A stretch of DNA of 64,000 nucleotides from Flavobacteriaceae bacterium UBA7684 (lineage in GTDB: Bacteria; Bacteroidota; Bacteroidia; Flavobacteriales; Flavobacteriaceae), in the NCBI GenBank assembly GCA_002482885.1, contig DLGW01000020.1, positions 1,409-65,408 on the forward strand, in the 5' to 3' direction. The notes beneath the pieces were generated by a model. The model worked only from the letters and a program-made list of their open reading frames with translations, made no database searches and was not told the DNA's origin. This document shows positions 8,801-17,277 of the stretch, piece by piece. Position numbers and translations under genes: made by a program. The first letter of the stretch is position 1. Each line of letters begins with the position of its first letter.

Positions 8801-11041
8801 ATGAAAACTTATCTCATAGGATTGTTGTTCCTAACTTCGCTCGTTTCTTTTTCGCAAGAAAAAATCAACGGACAAGTTTTTGAACTCAATTCCGAAAATC
8901 AAGAAATCCCTTTATTGGGTGCCAATGTACGTTGGCTAAAAACTACCATCGGAACCACAACCGACGAAAAAGGAAACTTTACGATTCCTTATGCTGTACA
9001 AAATCACATGTTAGTGATTAGTTACGTGGGATATCAAACCGATACCATTCACGTACACGAACCAAGATTCATTAAACACACTTTAAAATCTAATGAAAAT
9101 TTAGATGAAGTAGTGATTACCAAAGAAAGAAAATCTTTACAAAAATCATTTTTACAAACCGCCAATGTTACCCAAATTTCCGCTAAAGAATTGCTGAAAG
9201 CGGCTTGTTGTAATTTGTCTGAAAGTTTTGAAACCAACCCGTCTATTGATGTGAATTACTCCGATGCGGTTACTGGAAATAAACAAATCAAAATGTTGGG
9301 ATTGACAAGCCCATATATATTAATCACCGAAGAAAATATTCCTGCCATTCGCGGTGCTTCGCAATCTTACGGCTTATCTTTTATACCAGGCACTTGGATT
9401 GAAAGTTTGCAGGTAACCAAAGGCGCAGGTTCGGTGGTGAATGGATATGAAAGTATATCGGGGCAAATCAATGCCGAATATATTAAACCATTTACCGCGG
9501 ATCCGTTATTTGTAAATGCTTATGCTTCGAGCGACAGTCGTTTTGAATTGAATACCCATGTGACTCAAAAAGTGAGTGAAAAATGGAAAACTACGCTATT
9601 TGTGCATGGGAATACCCGAACTCAAAAAAACGACATGAATCACGATGGTTTTTTGGATAATCCTTTAGCTAAACAAGTTAACTTTTATAATCGTTGGCAG
9701 TATGTGGATCCCACCAAAGGATGGGTAAGTTTCATCAACTTAAAATATATGAACGACCAAAAACAAGCGGGTCAAATGAATTACAATCCTGACGAACATC
9801 GATATAAAAGTATTTTTTGGGGTTCCGAAATCAATTCGCAAAGGGTGGAGCTATCTTCAAAATTAGGATATGTAAATCCCGATAAACCTTATCAAAGTGT
9901 GGGGGTGCAATCGTCATATACGTATCATAAACAAAATTCTTATTTTGGAAACACGGTTTATGATATCGGGCAGAAAAGTGTGTACGCTACAGCGATTTAT
10001 AATTCCATTTTAGGAAACACGATGCATAAATTCAGCACAGGATTAAATACCATGTTTGATTTATATGATGAAAAATTCAATATGGCTGTATTGGATAGAA
10101 AAGATAATTCAGTAGGTAGTTTTTTTGAATACACCTATGATAACTTAAGTAATTTTAGCATGATATTGGGTGGGCGTTTAGATTATCATAACCGTATGGG
10201 TGTTTTTGTCACTCCGCGTTTACACGTGCGTTATGTGCCGTGGGAAAAAGGCGTAGTTAGATTATCGGCAGGTAGAGGAAAAAGAATCGCCAATATTTTG
10301 GCCGAAAATCAATCGTTAATGGCGAGTTCCAGAAATTTCATCATTCAAAAAAATGGAACTGGAGCCTATGGCTTACAGCCCGAAATTGCTTGGAATTATG
10401 GCATCAGTTATAACCATCAATTTAAAATTTTAGGTAAAGATGCCGATGTGAATTTTGATTTTTACAGTACGCAATTTCAGCAACAAGCCGTAGTGGATGT
10501 GTTTGAAAATACTCATGCTGTTGTTTTTCATAATTTGAAAGGAAGTTCATATGCCAATAGTTTTCAATTGGATTTTAATATAGAACCGTTCAAACATTTC
10601 ACGGTAAGAACTTCCTATAAATATTTTGATTTAAAAACCGATTATTCCACAGGAAGTTATGAAAGACCTTTGCAAGCCAAACATCGTTTTTTTACCAATT
10701 TAGCGTATCAAACCCCTATTAAAGAAAACGGAAAACATTGGCGATTTGATTATACTTTTAATTGGACAGGAGCACAACGATTGCCCTATAATCAAGATTT
10801 TTTAACCACTCATCAAATGGATATTTATTCTCCTGATTTTGTGATGATGAATACGCAAATCACCCATTCATTTGGTAAAAAAATGGAAGTTTATGTAGGA
10901 GGAGAAAATATCACCAATTATAAACAAAAACACGCTATCTTAGGAAATCAAAATTCGTTTACACAACATTTTGACGCTTCTATGATTTACGCCTCTGTTT
11001 TTGGAGCGATGTATTATGTAGGATTACGAATCAATATTTAA
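8801..11041 (+). CDS. TonB-dependent outer-membrane receptor, probable metal uptake
   Basis: The protein is an outer-membrane TonB-dependent transporter with an N-terminal carboxypeptidase-regulatory-like domain (about residues 21-100, including GTTTDEKGNFTIPY), a plug domain and a 22-strand type beta-barrel ending in VGLRINI. I start at ATG 8801, which gives a standard signal peptide (MKTYLIGLLFLTSLVSFSQ); the frame is open 20 codons further upstream but that part lacks signal character. The plug carries adjacent cysteines C136-C137 (KAACCNLSESFETNPSIDV), which could be metal ligands. Neighbours on both sides carry Cys-rich metal motifs, supporting a copper or similar substrate. It likely forms an operon with the flanking genes. 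Confidence 0.9.
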   Translation: MKTYLIGLLFLTSLVSFSQEKINGQVFELNSENQEIPLLGANVRWLKTTIGTTTDEKGNFTIPYAVQNHMLVISYVGYQTDTIHVHEPRFIKHTLKSNENLDEVVITKERKSLQKSFLQTANVTQISAKELLKAACCNLSESFETNPSIDVNYSDAVTGNKQIKMLGLTSPYILITEENIPAIRGASQSYGLSFIPGTWIESLQVTKGAGSVVNGYESISGQINAEYIKPFTADPLFVNAYASSDSRFELNTHVTQKVSEKWKTTLFVHGNTRTQKNDMNHDGFLDNPLAKQVNFYNRWQYVDPTKGWVSFINLKYMNDQKQAGQMNYNPDEHRYKSIFWGSEINSQRVELSSKLGYVNPDKPYQSVGVQSSYTYHKQNSYFGNTVYDIGQKSVYATAIYNSILGNTMHKFSTGLNTMFDLYDEKFNMAVLDRKDNSVGSFFEYTYDNLSNFSMILGGRLDYHNRMGVFVTPRLHVRYVPWEKGVVRLSAGRGKRIANILAENQSLMASSRNFIIQKNGTGAYGLQPEIAWNYGISYNHQFKILGKDADVNFDFYSTQFQQQAVVDVFENTHAVVFHNLKGSSYANSFQLDFNIEPFKHFTVRTSYKYFDLKTDYSTGSYERPLQAKHRFFTNLAYQTPIKENGKHWRFDYTFNWTGAQRLPYNQDFLTTHQMDIYSPDFVMMNTQITHSFGKKMEVYVGGENITNYKQKHAILGNQNSFTQHFDASMIYASVFGAMYYVGLRINI

Positions 11042-11043
11042 AT

Positions 11044-11190
11044 TTGGTGTTGGTGTTGGGTTTGGGGTTTTAGGTCTTGGGTTTTGGGTCTTTGAGATTT
11101 GAGATTTGAGAAATTTTTATGAAATATAAAATTAATAAATATAGATATACATCAACACCTAAAACCCAACACCCAACACCTAAAACCCAG
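11044..11190. repeat. Low-complexity word-like repeats in inverted pair
   Basis: The stretch 11044-11111 iterates GGTGTTGGGTTTTGGG and TTTGAGA-like words. The stretch 11152-11190 carries the reverse complement (CAACACCTAAAACCCA iterated), so the two arms could pair around a ~40-base AT-rich loop. They fill the gap between the receptor and HMA genes. The arms may weaken read-through or simply be a product of slippage. Confidence 0.75.
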
Positions 11191-11193
11191 ATT

Positions 11194-11535
11194 ATGAAAA
11201 AAATAATCCTATTACTAATGCTTCTCGGGATGGGAAGTGTAGTGCAAGCGCAAGAGAAATTAAACAAAAATGCCAAATACGAATTTCAGGTAAGTGGCAA
11301 TTGTGGAATGTGTAAAAAGCGTATTGAAAAGGCAGCGTTAAGCGTATCTGGGGTAAAAATGGCAAATTGGAATCAGGAAAATGGGCAATTAAAATTAATT
11401 CTTGATGAAGAAAAAGCGTTGATTGATTCTGTTCATGCTAAAATTGCCAAAGCAGGACACGACACCGAAAAGGTAAAAGCTAAAGAGGAGGATTACAAAA
11501 GTTTACACGAGTGTTGCCAATACACCCGGAAGTAG
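11194..11535 (+). CDS. Periplasmic heavy-metal-associated (HMA) domain protein
   Basis: A 113-residue exported protein: signal peptide KKIILLLMLLGMGSVVQAQ, then one HMA fold with the metal-binding GNCGMCKKRIEKA motif (Cys-x-x-Cys) near residue 36, and a C-terminal HECCQY that adds two adjacent cysteines. I start at ATG 11194; a longer open frame to 11119 runs through repeat sequence and would bury the signal peptide. It probably passes copper or a similar ion to or from the TonB receptor encoded upstream. It ends before a bidirectional terminator shared with leuA. Confidence 0.88.
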   Translation: MKKIILLLMLLGMGSVVQAQEKLNKNAKYEFQVSGNCGMCKKRIEKAALSVSGVKMANWNQENGQLKLILDEEKALIDSVHAKIAKAGHDTEKVKAKEEDYKSLHECCQYTRK

Positions 11536-11554
11536 CATTTGAATTTGTTTAATC

Positions 11555-11586
11555 AAAAAAAAGTGGCTGAAAAGCCACTTTTTTTA
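11555..11586. terminator. Bidirectional intrinsic terminator
   Basis: Perfect stem GTGGCT (11563-11568) / AGCCAC (11573-11578) with loop gaaa, extended by A-rich left and T-rich right flanks. It lies between the convergent HMA gene and leuA and suits both. Confidence 0.85.
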
Positions 11587-12744
11587 TATCTCAATTTTAC
11601 TCGCTTCCACTATTTGATGAATGTCTTCGTCTAACACCACTTTTTTAGCATCGGCGAATCTTAAAAATTCTTGATATACTACATCTAATTGTAACTTGGT
11701 TAATTCGTAACCTACAATTTTAGCACGGTAAGCTAAGGCTGCACGACCACTGCGAGCAGTTAAAACGATAGAGGATTCATTTACACCAACATCTGCAGGG
11801 TCAATGATTTCGTAAGTTTCACGGTTTTTAATCACTCCATCTTGGTGAATTCCCGAACTGTGTGCAAAAGCATTAGAACCTACAATCGCCTTGTTGGGTT
11901 GTACTGGCATACTCATGCTATCAGATACTAAACGACTCATTTCATTTAACATACGGGTGTTAATGTTGGTCGTTAAATTTAAGTAGGGATGTTGCTTCAT
12001 AATCATGACCACTTCTTCTAAAGCGGTATTTCCTGCGCGTTCGCCAATTCCATTAATGGTACATTCAATTTGACGTGCCCCGTTAATCGCTCCCGCAATA
12101 GAGTTAGCGGTAGCCAAACCTAAATCGTTATGACAATGGCAAGAAATGATTACATTTTCAATGCCTTTTACGTGGTCTTTTAAGTATTTGATTTTGGCTC
12201 CATATTCTTCAGGTAAACAATATCCTGTAGTGTCTGGAATGTTTAACACCGTAGCACCTGATTTTATTACTTCTTCGCAAACTTGTGCTAAAAAAGCATT
12301 GTCGGTACGTCCTGCATCTTCAGCATAAAATTCTACGTCTTCCACGTATTTTTTAGCGAAAGCAACTGCGTGTTTGGCGCGTTCTATAATTTTATCAGGA
12401 GTAGTGTTGAATTTGTATTTGATGTGGGATTCTGAAGTTCCAATCCCGGTGTGTATGCGAGGTTTTTTGGCGTATTTTAAGGCTTCGGCAGCCACGGTAA
12501 TGTCGTTTTCTACGGCACGAGTTAATCCGCAGACGGTAGCGTTTTTGACCACTTTGGAAATCTCGGTGACCGATTTAAAATCACCAGGGCTAGAGACCGG
12601 AAATCCTGCCTCTATAATGTCTACTCCTAAAACGTCTAAACGTTCGGCAATAATTAACTTTTGCTCGGTGTTTAACTTGCACCCAGGTACTTGTTCTCCG
12701 TCTCTTAAAGTAGTGTCAAATATGTGAACTTGATTAGCGCTCAT
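11584..12744 (-). CDS. leuA: 2-isopropylmalate synthase, short form without regulatory domain
   Basis: This enzyme would condense acetyl-CoA with 2-ketoisovalerate, the first committed step of leucine synthesis. The HMGL-like TIM barrel is complete: FDTTLRDGEQVPGC near the start, SCHCHNDLGLA carrying the metal-binding His-x-His, and GIGERAGN. At 386 residues it lacks the ~120-residue C-terminal LeuA dimerisation/leucine-binding domain of the long form, so allosteric feedback by that route would be absent. No leuB, leuC or leuD is near. Related enzymes such as homocitrate or citramalate synthase share this fold, so substrate assignment rests on overall resemblance to flavobacterial LeuA. The gene stands alone. 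Confidence 0.82.
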   Translation of the reverse strand: MSANQVHIFDTTLRDGEQVPGCKLNTEQKLIIAERLDVLGVDIIEAGFPVSSPGDFKSVTEISKVVKNATVCGLTRAVENDITVAAEALKYAKKPRIHTGIGTSESHIKYKFNTTPDKIIERAKHAVAFAKKYVEDVEFYAEDAGRTDNAFLAQVCEEVIKSGATVLNIPDTTGYCLPEEYGAKIKYLKDHVKGIENVIISCHCHNDLGLATANSIAGAINGARQIECTINGIGERAGNTALEEVVMIMKQHPYLNLTTNINTRMLNEMSRLVSDSMSMPVQPNKAIVGSNAFAHSSGIHQDGVIKNRETYEIIDPADVGVNESSIVLTARSGRAALAYRAKIVGYELTKLQLDVVYQEFLRFADAKKVVLDEDIHQIVEASKIEI

Positions 12745-12897
12745 TGATGTATAAAGTGTTTTTTATCAATTTAGATGGCGAATGTATTTCATTTAAAATT
12801 AAATTTACATTCTAATAATCCTTATTTTACAATGTTAAACCATTTGCGAATGGGTTTAATGTTTTGATTTACAGTATTTTAAAGGCTATTTTTTACA

Positions 12898-14439
12898 ATG
12901 AGTAAACACAAAGATTTTTTGTTTGTTTTGATAAAATCTTTATCAAAATCCGAAAAAAGACAGTTTAAATTATACGCAGGCAGGCTAGATATTAATGCCG
13001 ATGCCAAATATATATCGTTGTTTAACCTATTGGATAAAATGGATGACTATGACGAGGACTTTATCATTAATAGCGGAATTGTTAAAAAACAACAGTTGTC
13101 GAATTTAAAATCCCACCTATATAAACAAATTTTAATTAGTATTCGTTTGAGTCCGCTCAATCAAAATATTCGCATTCAAATTCGCGAACAATTGGATTTT
13201 GCCACCATTTTATACCACAAAGGTTTATATAAACAAAGTTTAAAAATCTTAGATAAAGCCAAACAATTGTCGTTAGAAAACGAAGAAAAAAACATTGCTT
13301 TTGAAATTATAGAATTAGAAAAATTAATTGAAACCCAATACATTACCCGAAGCACCATGGGACGTGCGGAAGAATTGGTGGTTCAGTCTTTAGAATTAAG
13401 TGAACAAAATGCGCTGGCTAGTAAACTATCCAATTTATCGCTACAGTTGTATGGCATTATGCTTAAATCGGGTTATGTAAAAAACGATGACGAATATGTA
13501 GAAATTACTGAATTCTTCAATGAAAATTTACCTAAATACAAGCAAACCGATCTGGGTTTTCGTGAAAAATATTGGTTGTATAATGCTACTTTATGGTATA
13601 GTTTTTTAACGCAAGATTTTTTGTCTTGTTACCGATATGCTCAAAAATGGGTGCGATTGTTTAACGATAATCCTCAGATGATTTTTATCAATCCTGTTTT
13701 TTATTTAAAAGGAAATCAGTATTTGTTGGAATCTTTATTTTTATTAAAACACAGCACCAACTTTAAAAACACCTTAGTATTGTTGGAACAAACTATTCAG
13801 GATGAACGTTTTCCACAAAACGAAAACATTACCTCTTTAATCTTTTTGAATTTATACACGCATAAATTGAATTTGCACTTTTTAGAAGGAACTTTTCAAG
13901 AAGGCGAATATTTAGTGCCTATTATTCTTAAAAAAATTAAAGAACACAGCGAACAATTAGACGAACATCACGTCATGGTATTTTATTATAAAATTGCGTG
14001 TTTGTATTTTGGTTCGGGCGATAACCGCAAGTGTATTTCCTTTTTAGATAAAATCATCAAAAACAAAAACCTAACCATGCGCGAGGATTTGATGTGTTTT
14101 TCTAGAGTGTTAAGTTTGGTGGCACATTACGAATTAGGCATGGATTATCAGTTGGAATTACAACTTAAAAGCACTTATAAGTTTTTAATCCGTATGAATG
14201 ACTTACACGGCGTTCAAAAAGAAATGATTCGTTTTTTAAAGCAAATCAGTTTTGTGTATCCTAATGAAATCAAAAAAGAATTCACCAAACTGCGCGATAC
14301 TTTAGTTAAGTTCGAAGAAGACCCTTACGAAAAAAGAGCCTTTTTATACTTAGATGTCATTTCGTGGTTAGAAAGCAAAATCGAAAACCGCACTGTAGGC
14401 GAAATTGTTCGAGAAAAAGCTTTGAAAAGAAATAGATAA
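12898..14439 (+). CDS. Conserved hypothetical protein, helical-repeat type
   Basis: The 513-residue protein has no signal peptide and no catalytic motif I can name. It is almost entirely helical, with a basic N-terminus (KSLSKSEKRQFKLYAGRL) followed by repeated amphipathic helices of the TPR kind, for example HKGLYKQSLKILDKAKQLS near residue 105. I recall similar single-copy proteins across Flavobacteriia but no function. It lies divergent from leuA with 153 bases between starts, and precedes comM with a 75-base gap that carries its own -7 box, so it is probably monocistronic. Confidence 0.7.
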   Translation: MSKHKDFLFVLIKSLSKSEKRQFKLYAGRLDINADAKYISLFNLLDKMDDYDEDFIINSGIVKKQQLSNLKSHLYKQILISIRLSPLNQNIRIQIREQLDFATILYHKGLYKQSLKILDKAKQLSLENEEKNIAFEIIELEKLIETQYITRSTMGRAEELVVQSLELSEQNALASKLSNLSLQLYGIMLKSGYVKNDDEYVEITEFFNENLPKYKQTDLGFREKYWLYNATLWYSFLTQDFLSCYRYAQKWVRLFNDNPQMIFINPVFYLKGNQYLLESLFLLKHSTNFKNTLVLLEQTIQDERFPQNENITSLIFLNLYTHKLNLHFLEGTFQEGEYLVPIILKKIKEHSEQLDEHHVMVFYYKIACLYFGSGDNRKCISFLDKIIKNKNLTMREDLMCFSRVLSLVAHYELGMDYQLELQLKSTYKFLIRMNDLHGVQKEMIRFLKQISFVYPNEIKKEFTKLRDTLVKFEEDPYEKRAFLYLDVISWLESKIENRTVGEIVREKALKRNR

Positions 14440-14478
14440 ATTTTTTAGCCTAGCCTTTTTACAATTTAAGGATTGTGT

Positions 14479-14486
14479 TATTTTTG
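14479..14486 (+). promoter_or_regulatory. -7 box TATTTTTG upstream of comM
   Basis: Perfect TAnnTTTG match, 28 bases before the comM start codon. Confidence 0.5.
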
Positions 14487-14514
14487 CGCACCAATTATAA
14501 CCAATCAATAAAAA

Positions 14515-16050
14515 ATGCTAGTCAAAATCTTTGGCAGCGCCGTCTTTGGCGTAGAAGCCACCACCATAACCGTAGAAGTAAATATCGATAAAGGCGTAGG
14601 CTACCATTTGGTCGGATTGCCCGATAATGCCATTAAAGAAAGTAGTTTTAGAATTGCGGCCGCACTCAAAAACAACAACCTGCACATGCCAGGCAAAAAA
14701 ATTACTATTAATATGGCGCCTGCCGATTTGCGTAAAGAAGGTTCGGCTTACGACTTAACCATCGCCATCGGGATTTTATTGGCCTCTAACCAACTGAAAA
14801 CCGAAGTGATTGCTGACTATGTTATTATGGGTGAATTGTCGTTAGACGGCGGTTTACAACCCATTAAAGGCGCCTTGCCTATTGCCATAAAAGCCCGTGA
14901 AGAAGGTTTTAAAGGATTCATTTTGCCCAAACAAAACGCTAAAGAAGCTGCTATTGTAAGTGGGTTAGACGTATATGGCGTAGAAAATTTATCTGAAGTG
15001 TTGGAATTTTTTGAAGGCAAAGGCAATTTAGAACCTACGGTGATTAACACTCGTGAAGAATTTTATAAAACCTTAGATTTTCCGGAACATGATTTTGCCG
15101 ATGTAAAAGGCCAAGAATCTATTAAACGCTGTATGGAAATTGCCGCCGCAGGGGGTCATAATATTATTTTGATAGGCCCTCCGGGTGCCGGAAAAACCAT
15201 GTTAGCCAAACGATTGCCCAGTATTTTGCCTCCGATGACCTTGCGCGAAGCTTTGGAAACCACTAAGATTCATAGTGTGGTAGGTAAATTAAAAGATGTG
15301 GGATTGATGAGTCAGCGTCCATTCCGAAGTCCGCACCACACCATTTCGGATGTGGCTTTAGTGGGTGGTGGAACCTATCCGCAACCCGGAGAAATATCTA
15401 TGGCGCACAATGGGGTTTTGTTTTTAGATGAATTGCCTGAATTTAAACGCAGTGTATTAGAAGTCATGCGCCAACCTTTAGAAGACCGAGATGTAACGAT
15501 TTCTCGAGCCAAATTTTCGGTAACTTACCCTTCATCGTTTATGTTGGTCGCTAGCATGAATCCAAGTCCTGGGGGATATTTTAACGACCCTGATGCACCT
15601 GTAGCTTCATCACCAGCCGAAATGCAACGGTATTTAAGTAAAATTTCAGGGCCTTTATTGGATAGGATTGATATTCACATAGAAGTAACCCCCGTGCCTT
15701 TTGAAAAATTATCCGACAAACAAAAAGCAGAAAGCAGTAAATCCATTCGGGAACGCGTTACACAAGCCCGAGAAATCCAAGCCCAACGTTTTGAACATAC
15801 CGAAAAAGTCAATTATAACGCACAAATGAATGTGCAACAAATTCGAGAATATTGCGATTTAGATGCGGAATCTTCGCAACTCTTAAAAACTGCTATGGAA
15901 CGATTGAATTTATCTGCCCGAGCTTATGATAGAATCTTAAAAGTATCCAGAACCATAGCTGATTTAGATAAAGCTGAAAACATTCAAGTAGAACACATTT
16001 CCGAAGCCATACAATACCGCAGTTTAGACCGAGAAGGTTGGTTGGGGTAG
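14515..16050 (+). CDS. comM: YifB/ComM family Mg-chelatase-like AAA ATPase
   Basis: ComM is a hexameric helicase that promotes branch migration during natural transformation in other bacteria. The 511 residues comprise an N-terminal Lon-protease-like (ChlI) domain (about 1-165), the AAA core with Walker A GPPGAGKT at about residues 221-228 and Walker B GVLFLDELPEF, and the C-terminal Mg-chelatase domain ending near YRSLDREGW. The arginine-containing RPFRSPHHT motif is present. Length and order match the family. No competence genes are adjacent; the next genes form a toxin-antitoxin pair. Confidence 0.93.
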   Translation: MLVKIFGSAVFGVEATTITVEVNIDKGVGYHLVGLPDNAIKESSFRIAAALKNNNLHMPGKKITINMAPADLRKEGSAYDLTIAIGILLASNQLKTEVIADYVIMGELSLDGGLQPIKGALPIAIKAREEGFKGFILPKQNAKEAAIVSGLDVYGVENLSEVLEFFEGKGNLEPTVINTREEFYKTLDFPEHDFADVKGQESIKRCMEIAAAGGHNIILIGPPGAGKTMLAKRLPSILPPMTLREALETTKIHSVVGKLKDVGLMSQRPFRSPHHTISDVALVGGGTYPQPGEISMAHNGVLFLDELPEFKRSVLEVMRQPLEDRDVTISRAKFSVTYPSSFMLVASMNPSPGGYFNDPDAPVASSPAEMQRYLSKISGPLLDRIDIHIEVTPVPFEKLSDKQKAESSKSIRERVTQAREIQAQRFEHTEKVNYNAQMNVQQIREYCDLDAESSQLLKTAMERLNLSARAYDRILKVSRTIADLDKAENIQVEHISEAIQYRSLDREGWLG

Positions 16051-16096
16051 GGTTTTGGTTGTTTTTTTATTTAGATTTAAAATAAAAATATTTTAA

Positions 16097-16132
16097 AAAA
16101 GTTCTTATTTTTTAAGAACTTTTATATCTTTA
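16097..16132 (+). promoter_or_regulatory. Palindromic operator and -7 box of the HigBA-like pair
   Basis: A perfect 11-bp inverted repeat, AAAAGTTCTTA (16097-16107) and TAAGAACTTTT (16113-16123) with a 5-T loop, abuts a near-consensus -7 box TATCTTTA (16125-16132). The arrangement suits autorepression by the HTH protein encoded at 16501-17058. It could instead act as a hairpin at the end of comM. Confidence 0.6.
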
Positions 16133-16147
16133 CAATGTGAATTTATA

Positions 16148-16489
16148 ATGATAGTAGTCAATAAAAAATTATTAGAAAAATTAAAAAGGAAGAATAAAGG
16201 AAATGCTTTTTTGATAGTTGCAATTGATAATTTAATTGGTGATTTAGAAAATAATAACTTAAACAATCAAACAGAATTATTAAAAATAAGGCCCGATGCA
16301 GATTGTGTGCATGAAGATGGTTTTTATTTTTTTGATATTCATATTCATCGCAGTTTAATTTTGGTAGAATTTGATGAAAGTGGTGAAATTACAATAGTTT
16401 GGTGTGGAAGTCATGATGAATATGAAACCACATTTAAAAATAATAAAAACACCATTCGTAAATGGTTAAAAGAAAGAGAATGGATTTAA
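16148..16489 (+). CDS. Probable toxin of a HigB/RelE-like toxin-antitoxin pair
   Basis: The 113-residue protein resembles HigB-type mRNA interferases in its second half: FFDIHIHRSLILVEFD, then GEITIVWCGSHDEYETTF, the strand pattern in which HigB proteins end (GTHKEYD in classical members). The N-terminal half is helical and more acidic than usual, so it is a divergent member. It is directly followed, 11 bases later, by an HTH gene, giving the toxin-first order of higBA. Ribosome-dependent mRNA cleavage is the family activity; it is inferred here. Confidence 0.65.
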   Translation: MIVVNKKLLEKLKRKNKGNAFLIVAIDNLIGDLENNNLNNQTELLKIRPDADCVHEDGFYFFDIHIHRSLILVEFDESGEITIVWCGSHDEYETTFKNNKNTIRKWLKEREWI

Positions 16490-16500
16490 TATTCTAAATT

Positions 16501-17058
16501 ATGAAACTAGAAATCTATACAAAAATAATTCGAAAAGGATTTATTGCTGATGAATTAGAATTTGAAAAAGCATTAATTCTTGATAGAAAATTACGTTTGT
16601 TAAGTAAGGATAATGCAGAATTAAAAGAGGTTAGAAAAGCTTTACGCGCTTTAATAAAGGATTATGAACAAAAAAACTGGAGTTCAGGTGCCGAAATTAG
16701 CGACGAAAAAATAAAAGAAAGCGACATTGCTGAATATATTGCCGAACAAGAACGTTTGTTTATTTTAAAAAGAAAACAAATCATAAAAATTAAACTACAA
16801 GAATTCGGAATTAATCAGCAAGATTTAGGATTGCTATTAGGACATAACAAAACGTATATGTCTGAACTAATGAATGGTTTAAATCCTTTTACTTTAAAAG
16901 ATTTAATTGTGGTACATCGGTTGTTTAAAATTAAGTTAGAAGATTTAATCCCAACTATAATTCCTGAAAAAGAAAGAGGTAGAATTAAAATGTCTATTCA
17001 AAAAATGAATAAACCTAAATTAAAACTAGGTAAAAAAGATTTAGAGTTTCAGATTTAG
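16501..17058 (+). CDS. HTH antitoxin/regulator of the HigBA-like pair
   Basis: The 185-residue protein has a charged helical N-terminal half and an XRE-type helix-turn-helix at about residues 98-140 (FGINQQDLGLLLGHNKTYM, then SELMNGLNPFTL), the layout of the longer HigA-type antitoxins. A basic C-terminal tail (KMNKPKLKLGKKDLEF) could contact toxin or DNA. It probably neutralises the upstream toxin and represses the pair through the perfect palindrome at 16097-16123. Both genes are AT-rich and lie between comM and trmD, consistent with acquisition. Confidence 0.72.
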   Translation: MKLEIYTKIIRKGFIADELEFEKALILDRKLRLLSKDNAELKEVRKALRALIKDYEQKNWSSGAEISDEKIKESDIAEYIAEQERLFILKRKQIIKIKLQEFGINQQDLGLLLGHNKTYMSELMNGLNPFTLKDLIVVHRLFKIKLEDLIPTIIPEKERGRIKMSIQKMNKPKLKLGKKDLEFQI

Positions 17059-17100
17059 GGTAACAATTACATCTATTAAGCCACAACAAAAGTCAAAATC

Positions 17101-17131
17101 AAAAACTACAGCCTAAAAAGTTGTAGTTTTT
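17101..17131 (+). terminator. Intrinsic terminator after the HigBA-like pair
   Basis: Perfect stem AAAAACTACA (17101-17110) / TGTAGTTTTT (17122-17131) followed by further T residues. An outer CCACAACAAAA / TTTTGTTTGTGG pairing extends it with an internal loop. Confidence 0.8.
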
Positions 17132-17146
17132 TTGTTTGTGGTAAAA

Positions 17147-17240
17147 CTAGCCCAGATGGAAACGGCATCCTTTTGCCCGTGAGTTTCGCTTGTGCGAACG
17201 GGCAAAAGATACAGTGAACAGATGGAAATAGCTTCTGAAA
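17147..17240 (+). repeat. Dispersed hairpin repeat, GGCATCCTTTT...AAAAGATACAG family (copy 1)
   Basis: Conserved flanks TAGCCCAGATGGAA, CGGCATCCTTTT and AAAAGATACAG surround a hairpin whose stem is CTTTTGCCCGT (17170-17180) / ACGGGCAAAAG (17198-17208). A second copy at 47494-47606 has a different stem sequence that still pairs. Confidence 0.8.
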
Positions 17241-17277
17241 AATGTTTAATCGAAAACCCAAAACCTAAAATCAAAAA

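Noticed and set aside
11119..11193. N-terminal extension of the HMA protein
   Set aside because: It is encoded by inverted word-like repeats and would place 25 residues before a clean signal peptide.
12745..12897. Leucine attenuator upstream of leuA
   Set aside because: No leader peptide with leucine codons and no terminator hairpin; only a weak inverted repeat near 12834-12860.
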